DNA of 64,000 bases from Acetomicrobium flavidum (GTDB lineage Bacteria > Synergistota > Synergistia > Synergistales > Acetomicrobiaceae): the NCBI RefSeq assembly GCF_900129645.1, contig NZ_FSQZ01000001.1, forward strand, positions 806,001 to 870,000, written 5' to 3'. The position numbers and the translations under genes are program-made. The notes beneath the pieces are model-generated. The model worked only from the letters and a program-made list of their open reading frames with translations, had not been told where the DNA came from and did not search any database. Shown in pieces: positions 44,779 through 52,531 of this stretch (within the stretch, counting starts at the first letter, position 1; every line of letters starts with the position of its first letter).

Positions 44779-45920
44779 CGAGATACCACCTCGCCCAGGG
44801 CTTTTACTATCTCCTGCGGGCTCAACGGCTCACCGTCACACCTATTTGCTCCAACGACGGGAACCCTTCCGCAGACGGCCTTTTTGACCTCTCCGATAAT
44901 TTGCCCCAGGTTCATCTCAGGCACCACAATCCCACGCTTGCCCTTGGCTAGCTCGCTTACATATTCGGTCGGAAAAGGCCATACTGTTTGAAGCTCCAAA
45001 ACGCCAACCTTAAGCCCTTGTTTTTTCATGTCTGCAGCGGCCTGCCTTGCGGCACGAACCGCCCCTCCGAAGGCTACGAGCAAATATTCGCTCTCATCCA
45101 CATCGTATTGCTTGTACTTGATGATCCTGTCCTTGTTTTTTTCTATCTTATCGTAAAGCCTCCTTACCAACTTGTCCGCTTCCTCCGGAGAACTGGTAGG
45201 CAAGCCCCTTTCGTTATGGGTTGAAGAATGAAACCTCGTCAAATGTTTCCCGCCAGGTGCAACCATCGGCGGAACAAGGTCATGGTCCGGCTTGTAAGGT
45301 AGATATTCATCTATATCTTCTGGCGGGCATTTTCTGTTTACAATCTCGATGTCGGCTTCCGTGCGCAAAAGGCAATCTTCGCGCAAGTGACCGACCGTCT
45401 CATCTGCCATAAAAAGCACTGGACATCTGTAAGTTTCTGCCAAATTAAAGGCATATATAATGAGGTCAAAACATTCCTGCACCGAAGAGGGAGACAGGGC
45501 GATTATGGACTGATCCCCGTGTCGACCCCAGCGGGCCTGCATCATATCGGCCTGTGCAGGACGAGTGGCCAATCCCGTGCTTGGACCGGACCTTTGAACG
45601 TCTACGATCACGCAAGGCACCTCGGCCATTACGGCAAGCCCGATATTTTCCTGCATGAGAGAAAAGCCGGGACCGGAGGTGGCTGTAAAGGCCTTAAGTC
45701 CGCCTATGGAGGCGCCTATGACGGCAGCAATGCTGGCCAACTCGTCTTCCATCTGAAGGTAGTAACCTCCAACTTGAGGCAACTTCCTGGAGGCCCCTTC
45801 AGCAATCTCGGAGGAAGGCGTGATGGGATAACCTGCAAAAAACCTGGCACCTGCCATCAACGCCCCCTCCACGATGGCCTCGTTTCCAAGCATAAACCTT
45901 CTTCTTTCAATCAACGTCAT
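44775..45920 (-). CDS. korA: 2-oxoacid:ferredoxin oxidoreductase alpha subunit
   Basis: The 381-residue pyrimidine-binding subunit: FMLGNEAIVEGALMAGARFF, AGYPITPSSEIAEGAS, FTATSGPGFSLMQENIGLAV, and VDVQRSGPSTGLATRPAQAD. The last motif is typical of KorA/VorB-type subunits. It follows korD with a 14-base overlap. SD AAGGAG precedes the ATG. Confidence 0.94.
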   Translation of the reverse strand: MTLIERRRFMLGNEAIVEGALMAGARFFAGYPITPSSEIAEGASRKLPQVGGYYLQMEDELASIAAVIGASIGGLKAFTATSGPGFSLMQENIGLAVMAEVPCVIVDVQRSGPSTGLATRPAQADMMQARWGRHGDQSIIALSPSSVQECFDLIIYAFNLAETYRCPVLFMADETVGHLREDCLLRTEADIEIVNRKCPPEDIDEYLPYKPDHDLVPPMVAPGGKHLTRFHSSTHNERGLPTSSPEEADKLVRRLYDKIEKNKDRIIKYKQYDVDESEYLLVAFGGAVRAARQAAADMKKQGLKVGVLELQTVWPFPTEYVSELAKGKRGIVVPEMNLGQIIGEVKKAVCGRVPVVGANRCDGEPLSPQEIVKALGEVVSR

Positions 45921-46155
45921 GACACTCCTTCGACTTTATTTCAATGGCGAAATCAGGACAGCGCAATTCGCAAGTACCGCACCCTATGCAATCATCCACT
46001 CTCTTGGGAATAGGGCGACCCAGCTCGTCCGGCTCAAAGACATTTTTGGGGCAAAATTCCACACAAATTTCGCATGCTTTGCACCTATCTCGTCTTATCT
46101 CTATTCGGAAAGCCTTCCCCTCAGCCACCTCAACTTCGCCCTCAGGTAACGTCAA
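45907..46155 (-). CDS. korD: 2-oxoacid:ferredoxin oxidoreductase delta (ferredoxin) subunit
   Basis: An 82-residue 2[4Fe-4S] ferredoxin: CKACEICVEFCP (about 22-33) and CIGCGTCELRCP (about 51-62). It passes electrons from the TPP subunit to free ferredoxin. It starts at TTG behind a G-rich SD. First gene of the korDABC set, 68 bases after the FlK-like thioesterase gene. Confidence 0.93.
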   Translation of the reverse strand: MTLPEGEVEVAEGKAFRIEIRRDRCKACEICVEFCPKNVFEPDELGRPIPKRVDDCIGCGTCELRCPDFAIEIKSKECHDVD

Positions 46156-46223
46156 AATAGATTCCCCCCCTGTCTTGAAACCCCGTAAACTGCCCGCTTG
46201 GACTTCAACGAGAACAAAAAACT

Positions 46224-46631
46224 TTACTTTTCCATTCTTTCCTTTGCCTTTTCGAGCAATTTAGGATAATTAACAACAGCCCTAACGTGCTTTCCGTAAC
46301 CAACTGTGCCTCTTTTGTCGGTCACCTGAAAATTGAAGATCAACCTATTCCCGTTTATCTCCTCAAGGGCAACTTTATATGACACTTCAGCGCCCATCAT
46401 CGTCGGTTCTTCGTGGGTAATTTCCGTATGATAGCCGACAGAAATAAAACCTTGAGGCAGAGCTTTGTCCACCATGTCCGTCGCCATTCGCACAATCATG
46501 TTTATGCAAGCCGAAGTTGATAAGAACTGCTCAAGATATAGCGACGAATTGCCCACAGTATCATCAGCTGATACGACCTTCTTGACGGTCCTTTCCATAC
46601 CGGGCGAGACATATTTCGTTATATCTAGCAT
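46224..46631 (-). CDS. FlK-like hotdog thioesterase
   Basis: The 135-residue product resembles fluoroacetyl-CoA thioesterase-type proteins: NSSLYLEQFLSTSACINMIV with the Thr/Ser-Glu region, GFISVGYHTEITHEEPTMMG with the His, and NRLIFNFQVTD. General role: hydrolysis of a short acyl-CoA. It is directly upstream of korDABC on the same strand, so the substrate may be linked to that enzyme's product; this is inference. Confidence 0.82.
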   Translation of the reverse strand: MLDITKYVSPGMERTVKKVVSADDTVGNSSLYLEQFLSTSACINMIVRMATDMVDKALPQGFISVGYHTEITHEEPTMMGAEVSYKVALEEINGNRLIFNFQVTDKRGTVGYGKHVRAVVNYPKLLEKAKERMEK

Positions 46632-46720
46632 CTCTCACACCTCCTATGCTTATATTTCCTATTAAATTTACCACAACAGCGTAATTCTTCCAATCGATTA
46701 ATCTTTAACCAAGCATAAAA

Positions 46721-46760
46721 TTGGGGGCAAGCCTTCTAGTGAAATATGGCTTGCCCCCAA
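46721..46760 (-). terminator. Terminator of thi4
   Basis: Minus-strand hairpin TTGGGGGCAAGCC/GGCTTGCCCCCAA (13 pairs, 14-base loop) followed by TTTTATG. It ends the thi4 message 17 bases after its stop. Confidence 0.85.
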
Positions 46761-46776
46761 CCTACACACCTTCAGG

Positions 46777-47556
46777 TCATAGCTTGCTCAAAATTTCCTC
46801 CGCAACCTTTGCTCCGGAAAGCAGCATCCCTCCAAAGATGGGACCCATCCGAGGACCTCCAAACGTGGCATTGGCGGCCATTCCCGCGACGTAAAGCCCT
46901 GGGAAGACCTCGCGGGTATTTTCTATGGTCAGCTTTTCTGCTCTGTCAGGCGACATGAACTTTTCGCCTTCTATATTGCCGGTAGGGGTCAACAGTTTAC
47001 CTGGCATCTTTCGAGCAACCACCTTGACCACTTCGGTATCGTGTCCGGTAGCGTCAATGACATACTTACAGTGAATCGACAGGGGATCGACATGAAGGCC
47101 CGCCATCTCCACGGCCGTCCAGTTTATCACGAGGCCCTGAATGCGGCCATCTTCATGGACCACGACGTCCTCTACGCTAATGCCATTAAACACGATGGCC
47201 CCAACTTTGACCGCTTTACTGGTAATTGTGCTTACCGCTTCCACAGAATCTGCAGTATAGTAACCCGCAACCCTATAAGGAGCAGTCCTCACATCGAGCT
47301 CGTCCAAAATTTTTCTGGCCTCTTCCTGTACGACTATTTCATTAAAAAGCATTCCGCCTCCCCACATTCCGCCGCCTACGCTGAGCCTGCGCTCGTAAAT
47401 GACCACTCTTTTGCCGGCCTTAGCAAGCTTATAGGCCGCCACCAAGCCCGACGGCCCACCGCCAACCACGGCCACATCAACATCGAGATTGTCGGTCAGC
47501 TTCTTGAAATACCCGTCGACTATTGCTCTAGTTATCACAAGCTCATCTAACCTCAT
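46777..47556 (-). CDS. thi4: Thi4, sulfide-dependent thiazole synthase
   Basis: Makes the thiamine thiazole from NAD and glycine. I take the ATG at 47556 (AGGGAGG about eleven bases before), giving 259 residues starting [15 protein letters not shown]. Motifs: [20 protein letters not shown] (FAD/NAD fold, about 28-47), [16 protein letters not shown] and [20 protein letters not shown]. At the place where yeast Thi4 has the sulfur-giving Cys205, this protein has H155 (MAGLHVDPL). The archaeal His form uses free sulfide and turns over many times. Regulated by the TPP riboswitch upstream. Confidence 0.94.
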   Translation of the reverse strand: MRLDELVITRAIVDGYFKKLTDNLDVDVAVVGGGPSGLVAAYKLAKAGKRVVIYERRLSVGGGMWGGGMLFNEIVVQEEARKILDELDVRTAPYRVAGYYTADSVEAVSTITSKAVKVGAIVFNGISVEDVVVHEDGRIQGLVINWTAVEMAGLHVDPLSIHCKYVIDATGHDTEVVKVVARKMPGKLLTPTGNIEGEKFMSPDRAEKLTIENTREVFPGLYVAGMAANATFGGPRMGPIFGGMLLSGAKVAEEILSKL

Positions 47557-47616
47557 TGCCAACAGCCTCCCTATATATTGATATTTGGCGAGGGAAGTGA
47601 CGGGAGCTAAGGGAAC

Positions 47617-47640
47617 AAAAAAGCCGCCTGTTGGCGGCTT
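47617..47640 (-). terminator. Riboswitch terminator before thi4
   Basis: AAGCCGCC/GGCGGCTT with a four-base loop followed by T run (complement of 47617-47622) on the minus strand. It lies between the TPP aptamer and thi4 and is the likely expression platform, so this copy works by early termination. Confidence 0.88.
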
Positions 47641-47681
47641 CAAAGTTCTCCTAGAAAATCTTTCGTGCAACTTCTCTTGCT

Positions 47682-47764
47682 CGCCAATTCCTCCGCCAGC
47701 ATTACCTGGATCAAGTAGTAGGGGTATGCTCTCAGCCTCGGTTTTACCGAAGCACCCCCTGGCG
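47682..47764 (-). ncRNA. TPP riboswitch upstream of thi4
   Basis: Minus-strand blocks: GGGGGTGCTTCGG, CCGAGGCTGAGAGCATACCCC, TACTTGATCCAGGTAATGCTGG and CGGAGGAA, closed by CGCCA/TGGCG. This is the THI-box aptamer. Confidence 0.94.
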
Positions 47765-47787
47765 ATATATTTAACTTTTCGTTAAAA

Positions 47788-47815
47788 ATATTACTACTTT
47801 TTGCACTATAGTCAA
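47788..47815 (-). promoter_or_regulatory. Promoter of the thi4 message
   Basis: TTGACT (complement of 47810-47815), 16 bases, TAATAT (complement of 47788-47793). The start would fall just before the TPP aptamer. Confidence 0.65.
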
Positions 47816-47884
47816 GCAAGCTGAGGCCATATTTTTAAACTGCCAAAAGGGTTCTTTGGTAGCCAAATACCTCTATCAGACGGA

Positions 47885-48367
47885 TTACTTGCCCTCCTTC
47901 GCCGAACGCTCATATCCTTCGTCCGCCGGCAAATCAGATAACCTTGCCGCTGATGTGGACAACTCGTCACAGCGCTCGTTTTCGGGATTGCCATCATGAC
48001 CTTTAACCCAAACAAACTTGACTTTATGCCTCTCGCACAGCTCCAACAGCCTTTCCCACAAATCTACATTTAAGGCTTTGTCCCTGTTGTTTCGCATCCA
48101 GCCATTGGCCTTCCAACGCCTGACCCATCCCTTGTTCATGGCGTCGGCGAGATATCTGGAGTCGGTAAAAAGCGTCACTTCACAACTGCAATTAAGGGCA
48201 CTTAGCCCTGCTATGGCTGCGTATATCTCCATCCTGTTGTTGGTGGTGAGCCTAAAGCCGCCAGATATTTCTTTCCTATGGTCGTTATAAAGCAAAACAA
48301 CACCATATCCCCCGGGGCCTGGATTTCCCAGGCATGCTCCATCGGTATAAATTGTCACCTTTTTCAT
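47885..48367 (-). CDS. rnhA: RNase HI
   Basis: Cuts the RNA strand of RNA/DNA hybrids. The 160-residue product (ATG at 48367) begins MKKVTIYTDGACLGNPGPGG with the first catalytic Asp; the others are Glu in NNRMEIYAAIAGL, Asp in FTDSRYLADAMN and the C-terminal HDGNPENERCDELS. An in-frame TTG two codons earlier (GTGGGG upstream) may be the real start, since GGAG touches the ATG directly. It is a second RNase H besides rnhB. Confidence 0.94.
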   Translation of the reverse strand: MKKVTIYTDGACLGNPGPGGYGVVLLYNDHRKEISGGFRLTTNNRMEIYAAIAGLSALNCSCEVTLFTDSRYLADAMNKGWVRRWKANGWMRNNRDKALNVDLWERLLELCERHKVKFVWVKGHDGNPENERCDELSTSAARLSDLPADEGYERSAKEGK

Positions 48368-48457
48368 CTCCAAATCGATAACCCCACTCAATCCCAACTT
48401 GACAATAAATATAAAAGGCCTCACTGATCGAACTCAGGGAGGCCTAATCGTTTAATC

Positions 48458-48533
48458 TGGCTCCGGCGGCAGGACTCGAACCTGCAACCTAGTGGTTAAC
48501 AGCCACCCGCTCTGCCGATTGAGCTACGCCGGA
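48458..48533 (-). tRNA. tRNA-Asn (anticodon GTT)
   Basis: 76 bases with encoded CCA. Acceptor TCCGGCG/CGCCGGA, discriminator G, anticodon loop CTGTTAA. Last gene of the six-tRNA cluster. Confidence 0.96.
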
Positions 48534-48546
48534 ATGGGCTTTTATT

Positions 48547-48621
48547 TGGAGGCGGCACCCGGATTCGAACCGGGGTATAAGGGATTTGCAGTCCCCTGCC
48601 TTACCACTTGGCTATGCCGCC
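48547..48621 (-). tRNA. tRNA-Cys (anticodon GCA)
   Basis: 75 bases with encoded CCA. Acceptor GGCGGCA/TGCCGCC, discriminator T, anticodon loop CTGCAAA. Confidence 0.96.
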
Positions 48622-48629
48622 GGATATTC

Positions 48630-48704
48630 TGGAGCGGAAGACGGGATTTGAACCCGCGGCCCCCACCTTGGCAAGGTGGTGCTCTACCCCTGAGCTACTT
48701 CCGC
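48630..48704 (-). tRNA. tRNA-Gly (anticodon GCC)
   Basis: 75 bases with encoded CCA. Acceptor GCGGAAG/CTTCCGC, discriminator T, anticodon loop TTGCCAA. Confidence 0.96.
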
Positions 48705-48734
48705 ATCTATCAAAACTAACCTAAACCTTTTCGA

Positions 48735-48810
<76 letters not shown>

Positions 48811-48832
48811 TCTCGCCACCTGACGTAATCTC

Positions 48833-48909
48833 TGGCGGGGCTGACGGGGCTCGAACCCGCGACCTCTGACGTGACAGGCCAGCGCTCTAACCGACTGAGC
48901 TACAGCCCC
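48833..48909 (-). tRNA. tRNA-Asp (anticodon GTC)
   Basis: 77 bases with encoded CCA. Acceptor GGGGCTG/CAGCCCC, discriminator G, anticodon loop CTGTCAC. Confidence 0.96.
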
Positions 48910-48924
48910 GCTTAACGCTACTCA

Positions 48925-48999
48925 TGGTGGGCGGAATAGGGTTCGAACCTATGACCCCCTGCGTGTAAGGCAGGTGCTCTTCCGCTGAGCTATCCGCCC
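48925..48999 (-). tRNA. tRNA-Val (anticodon TAC)
   Basis: 75 bases with encoded CCA. Acceptor GGGCGGA/TCCGCCC, discriminator A, anticodon loop CTTACAC. First gene of the cluster. Confidence 0.96.
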
Positions 49000-49011
49000 T
49001 AGGCGCGTACT

Positions 49012-49041
49012 AGTATAACCACGATTCATTAATTCTGTCAA
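49012..49041 (-). promoter_or_regulatory. Promoter of the six-tRNA cluster
   Basis: Consensus TTGACA (complement of 49036-49041), 18 bases, TATACT (complement of 49012-49017), 12 bases before tRNA-Val. The bases after the -10 are GC-rich (ACGCGCC), a discriminator type linked to growth-rate and stringent control of stable RNA promoters. The -35 box overlaps the last codons of metX. Confidence 0.75.
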
Positions 49042-50150
49042 TCTCGACGGTCATTTTTGGTACACCTGGCCAAAAAGCCGCGGATCATCTCATCGAGCTG
49101 GTCAAAATCTATCAAAAAAGCGTCATGACCGTTGCCGCTTTCTATCTCGTCGTAACAGGCCCGCAGCCCTACCTCTTTCGCCATAAGCGCAATCTCCTCC
49201 ACCTGCCAGTTAGGGAAAAGCAGGTCGCTCGATATCCCTATGGCCAAAAGACGCCCTTTAAACCTTGAAAGTGCAGCTTTAACGCCGCCCCTTCCTTGGC
49301 CGATATCGTGCAAGTCCATGGCCCTCGTAAGATACAGATAGCAATTGGCATCGAACCTCTGGACCAGCTTTTTGCCATGGTGATGGATATATGTCTCTAT
49401 CTTGAACTTGCCGTTCCAATCCCACGGGGCGCCAAAGGCCAATTCCCTCATGTACTTCTTTACGAAGCTCTCCTCGCTCCTGTAGGTTATCATCGCTAGC
49501 ATACGGGCTATGGCCAACCCCCTTTCCGGAGGAGAACCGCCATAATAGTCTCCCCCATTCCATCTGGGGTCCGCCATAATGGCCTGCCGCTGCACTTCGT
49601 TGAAGGCGATGGCCTGCGGATATGTATAGGCAGGAGCCGCTATTACTATGGCGCTTTTTACAGCTTCCGGATAGCTTACCGCCCACTCCAATGCCTGCAT
49701 CCCGCCCAAAGATCCGCCTATTACACACGTAAGCTCGTCTATCCCCAAAATCTTTAGGGCTTCGCGTTGCGCTTTCACTATATCCCTTACGGATATGACT
49801 GGAAAACGCATCCCATAAGGCTTCCCGTCGTCATGGATGCTTAAGGGCGACGTGCTGCCGTAGGGGCTTCCCAGGACGTTGAAACACATCACGCGAAACC
49901 TATCTGTATTTATTGCCTTGCCAGGACCTATCAAGGGATCCCACCACGCCTCTGGCAAACCAGGCACATCGGAGCCTGCTGCGTGATGGCTACCCGTCAA
50001 GGCATGGCACACCAGGATCGTCTCATCCGCATTCGGGGAGCCGTACATCGCGTAAACCTGTTTCACGTTTTTTAAGACTTTGCCCGATTCCAAATGAAGT
50101 TCAGGGATTTCTACAGCCCCTATAGTCTCTTCCACAACTTTTCCCAACAC
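49038..50150 (-). CDS. metX: MetX, homoserine O-acetyltransferase
   Basis: Acylates homoserine for methionine synthesis. The 370-residue alpha/beta hydrolase has the nucleophile elbow CVIGGSLGGMQALEWAV, Asp in ISSDLLFP and His in SGNGHDAFLIDFD, plus MCFNVLGSPYGSTSP. The start is a GTG with only a weak SD, 23 bases after metY, so translation may depend on metY. It works with MetY next to it. Confidence 0.94.
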   Translation of the reverse strand: MLGKVVEETIGAVEIPELHLESGKVLKNVKQVYAMYGSPNADETILVCHALTGSHHAAGSDVPGLPEAWWDPLIGPGKAINTDRFRVMCFNVLGSPYGSTSPLSIHDDGKPYGMRFPVISVRDIVKAQREALKILGIDELTCVIGGSLGGMQALEWAVSYPEAVKSAIVIAAPAYTYPQAIAFNEVQRQAIMADPRWNGGDYYGGSPPERGLAIARMLAMITYRSEESFVKKYMRELAFGAPWDWNGKFKIETYIHHHGKKLVQRFDANCYLYLTRAMDLHDIGQGRGGVKAALSRFKGRLLAIGISSDLLFPNWQVEEIALMAKEVGLRACYDEIESGNGHDAFLIDFDQLDEMIRGFLARCTKNDRRD

Positions 50151-50173
50151 CGCAGGTCTTTCTCGCTTTCTCT

Positions 50174-51457
50174 TTAAATTGAGTTTAAAGCATTATCCAG
50201 ATCTTCCAAAATGTCTTCAACGTCTTCAAGGCCGATGCTCAGCCGTACCAAGCCCTCCTCTATGCCGGCCTTTTGCAGTTCTTCCCTGGACAGCTGACTG
50301 TGGGTAGTCGAGGCCGGATGTATGGCCATGCTCCTGGCATCGCCCAGATTGGCTACTATGGAAAAGAGGCTCAAATTATTTAAGAACTTCTTCCCGGCTT
50401 CTATGCCGCCCTTCAGACAGAAGGCGACCATCCCGCCAAAGCCGCCCTGAAAATATTTTTTGGCCCTTGCATGATGGGGATGATCTTCAAGTCCCGGGTA
50501 TGAGACCCAGGCAACTTCCTTGCGGGTTTGTAAAAACTGAGCCACGGCTAAGGCATTTTCGCTATGCCTTTTCATCCTTAGCGACAAAGTCCCCATGCTC
50601 ATCCAAAGAAGGTATGCCTCGAAGGGTGACATGCATCCCCCTAAATCCCGCATGGTACACGCACGAAGTTTAGCGGCCAAAGCATGGTTGCCGAAGTGCT
50701 CCGCAAAGACCACGCCGTGATATGCCGCGTCCGGCTCGGTGAACTCCGGCCACTTATTCGAAGCACGCCAGTCTACGTTTCCTCCGTCAATCACGACTCC
50801 GCCTATGATATTACCAAAGCCGCTTAAATACTTAGTTGCAGAATGAACCACCACGTTTGCGCCCCACTTGATGGGCTGACACAAAGCAGGGGACATGAAG
50901 GTGTTATCCACGACCAACAATACATCCTTATCCCTTGCGATAGCGGCCAATTCCTCAAAGGGGGCGACGTTAAGTCCGGGGTTTCCCACTGACTCCGTAA
51001 TTATGCAACGGGTGCTTGCGCGCACTGCTTCTTCCACTTCATTTGGGTCGTCGGTGTCGACAACGCTTACTTCCACACCGAACTTTGACATTGTGTTTAA
51101 AAGAAGCGTCAGGGTGCCACCGTAAACCTTGCGTCCCACTACCACATGATCGCCCTTTTTGCACAACAGAACAAGGAGTTGATTGAAAGCCGCCTGCCCC
51201 GAGGATGTGGCAACGGCAGCAACTCCGCCTTCCAGTTCGGAGATGACGCTCTCAAAGGCATTTACTGTAGGATTACCAATCCTGGAATAGGTAAATCCCT
51301 CTTTTTTCAACTCGAAAAGGGAAATTGCGTCCTCGACCGAATCAAACTTGTATCCGGCCGTCAAGTAAATCGGAAGCCCGAATGCTCCCGTGGTCGGGTC
51401 ATGATCCCAACCGGCATGTAGTGCTTTCGTCGAAAATCCCTTATATCTTTTCTCCAA
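50174..51457 (-). CDS. metY: MetY, O-acetylhomoserine sulfhydrylase
   Basis: A PLP enzyme making homocysteine from O-acetylhomoserine and sulfide. I start at the TTG at 51457 (AGGGGG nine bases before), giving 427 residues beginning (M)EKRYKGFSTKALHAG. An ATG six codons earlier lacks an SD, and still longer readings run through the SAM riboswitch terminator. PLP lysine is in VVHSATKYLSGFGN; YSRIGNPTVNAFE and SSGQAAFNQLLVLL are typical. Confidence 0.94.
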   Translation of the reverse strand: MEKRYKGFSTKALHAGWDHDPTTGAFGLPIYLTAGYKFDSVEDAISLFELKKEGFTYSRIGNPTVNAFESVISELEGGVAAVATSSGQAAFNQLLVLLCKKGDHVVVGRKVYGGTLTLLLNTMSKFGVEVSVVDTDDPNEVEEAVRASTRCIITESVGNPGLNVAPFEELAAIARDKDVLLVVDNTFMSPALCQPIKWGANVVVHSATKYLSGFGNIIGGVVIDGGNVDWRASNKWPEFTEPDAAYHGVVFAEHFGNHALAAKLRACTMRDLGGCMSPFEAYLLWMSMGTLSLRMKRHSENALAVAQFLQTRKEVAWVSYPGLEDHPHHARAKKYFQGGFGGMVAFCLKGGIEAGKKFLNNLSLFSIVANLGDARSMAIHPASTTHSQLSREELQKAGIEEGLVRLSIGLEDVEDILEDLDNALNSI

Positions 51458-51494
51458 GTCAGATGACCCCCTCATTCGATAAAGTAACGTTAAC

Positions 51495-51531
51495 AAAAAG
51501 GCCTTCTTCCCGCTCAAGAGGAAAAAGGCCT
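51495..51531 (-). terminator. SAM riboswitch terminator
   Basis: Minus-strand stem AGGCCTTTTTCCT/GGGAAGAAGGCCT (one G-T pair) followed by TTTTT. It lies just after the SAM-I aptamer and before metY, the usual expression platform: SAM bound means stop. Confidence 0.9.
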
Positions 51532-51541
51532 CTGCCAATCC

Positions 51542-51643
51542 CTCTTATCACCCAACCTTTCGGTTGCAGGTGTTGGCACCACGCCTGTTAGGGCAGGTTG
51601 CCGGGCTTCGTAGGGCCAGTCCCTCCGCCGCTCTGGATAAGAG
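51542..51643 (-). ncRNA. SAM-I (S-box) riboswitch upstream of metY
   Basis: P1 is CTCTTATC/GATAAGAG, eight exact pairs. Inside are the S-box blocks CCAGAGCGGCGGAGGGACTG, GCCCTACGAAGCCCGGCAACC, a GGTGCCAACACC-like P3/P4 segment and AACCGAAAGGTT. It turns off metYX when SAM is plentiful. Confidence 0.96.
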
Positions 51644-51649
51644 TCGTCT

Positions 51650-51655
51650 AATATA
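51650..51655 (-). promoter_or_regulatory. Possible -10 box of the metYX message
   Basis: TATATT on the minus strand, seven bases before the SAM aptamer. No good -35 is seen (the region overlaps the end of the amidohydrolase gene). Confidence 0.35.
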
Positions 51656-51670
51656 CGTTGCCTAATGATA

Positions 51671-52531
51671 TCATCTTTTCATCGAAAGTCCATCGTCTTG
51701 GTATACATGCTCGAAATTGTCGGAAAAGATGGACTTTAATACACTATTACCTATATCGATCCCTTTAAAGAGTTTTTTATATCTATTCAAGGAAAGTATG
51801 GGGTAATCGCTTCCGTAAAGGAATTTATAAGCAAGACCACTTGCTTCTATGGCCTTAAATATCTGCGGCTCGTACAAAAACGGCGCAGCAGCCGTATCGT
51901 AATAAGCGTTGGACAGGGCCAATCTCATCTCTGGCATGAGCTCGTACATCCAAAGCCCGCCTCCGAAATGGGCAAATATGACCGTGATCTCAGGATGGTT
52001 AAGACAAAAGGCAGCAGCTTCCTTCGGCCCCACATTGCCCTTTCCGGGGTAATCATGACCCACTGGTTCTGCCGTATGGACGAGCAAAAACATCCCCATC
52101 TCATGACAGGCACCCACAAGCCTCCACGTTTCTCTGGCATCAGCCAGGTCAAAGTCCTGCCCCTCGGGAAACAGCTCTCCCACGCCTATAAGGCCATTTT
52201 GCCTGCACCTTTCTATCTCGCTTATGGCGCCCCTGACAAGGGGAGGAACGACGGCCAACCCCTTAAGGCGATCGGGGTATCGTTTTACGGCAGATATAAC
52301 ATAATCATTGCACAATCTACAAAGCGCCAAATCGCTGAAGGCAAAGCCAAAGATCAGGCTTTGCGATATGCCGTCTGAGTCCATCTGGGCGATCAGGTCC
52401 TCGACCGTTGCCCACTTATGAACTTTACCCCGTACCAACACGTTAAAGTAAGGTTCCTTCTCGCCTATTTTCTCCCAATCGGATATCACCTCGGGAGGGT
52501 AGATGTGAACATGACTATCAACGACCCTCAT
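51671..52531 (-). CDS. Amidohydrolase-2 family metal-dependent hydrolase
   Basis: The 286-residue product (ATG at 52531, GGAGG seven bases before) begins MRVVDSHVHIYPPEV with the HxH metal site, then MFLLVHTAEPVGHDYPGKGN (third His), ITVIFAHFGGGLWMYELMPE and FLYGSDYPILSLNRY (Asp). This is the TIM-barrel amidohydrolase-2/decarboxylase superfamily. Its start overlaps metF by 14 bases, so it is made with MetH and MetF; the substrate is unknown. Confidence 0.85.
   Translation of the reverse strand: MRVVDSHVHIYPPEVISDWEKIGEKEPYFNVLVRGKVHKWATVEDLIAQMDSDGISQSLIFGFAFSDLALCRLCNDYVISAVKRYPDRLKGLAVVPPLVRGAISEIERCRQNGLIGVGELFPEGQDFDLADARETWRLVGACHEMGMFLLVHTAEPVGHDYPGKGNVGPKEAAAFCLNHPEITVIFAHFGGGLWMYELMPEMRLALSNAYYDTAAAPFLYEPQIFKAIEASGLAYKFLYGSDYPILSLNRYKKLFKGIDIGNSVLKSIFSDNFEHVYQDDGLSMKR

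Noticed and set aside
47557-47670. Extended Thi4 start
   Set aside because: It would include the riboswitch terminator; the internal ATG has an SD and the usual MRLDE beginning.
51458-51538. Extended MetY start
   Set aside because: The extension is encoded by the SAM riboswitch terminator hairpin.
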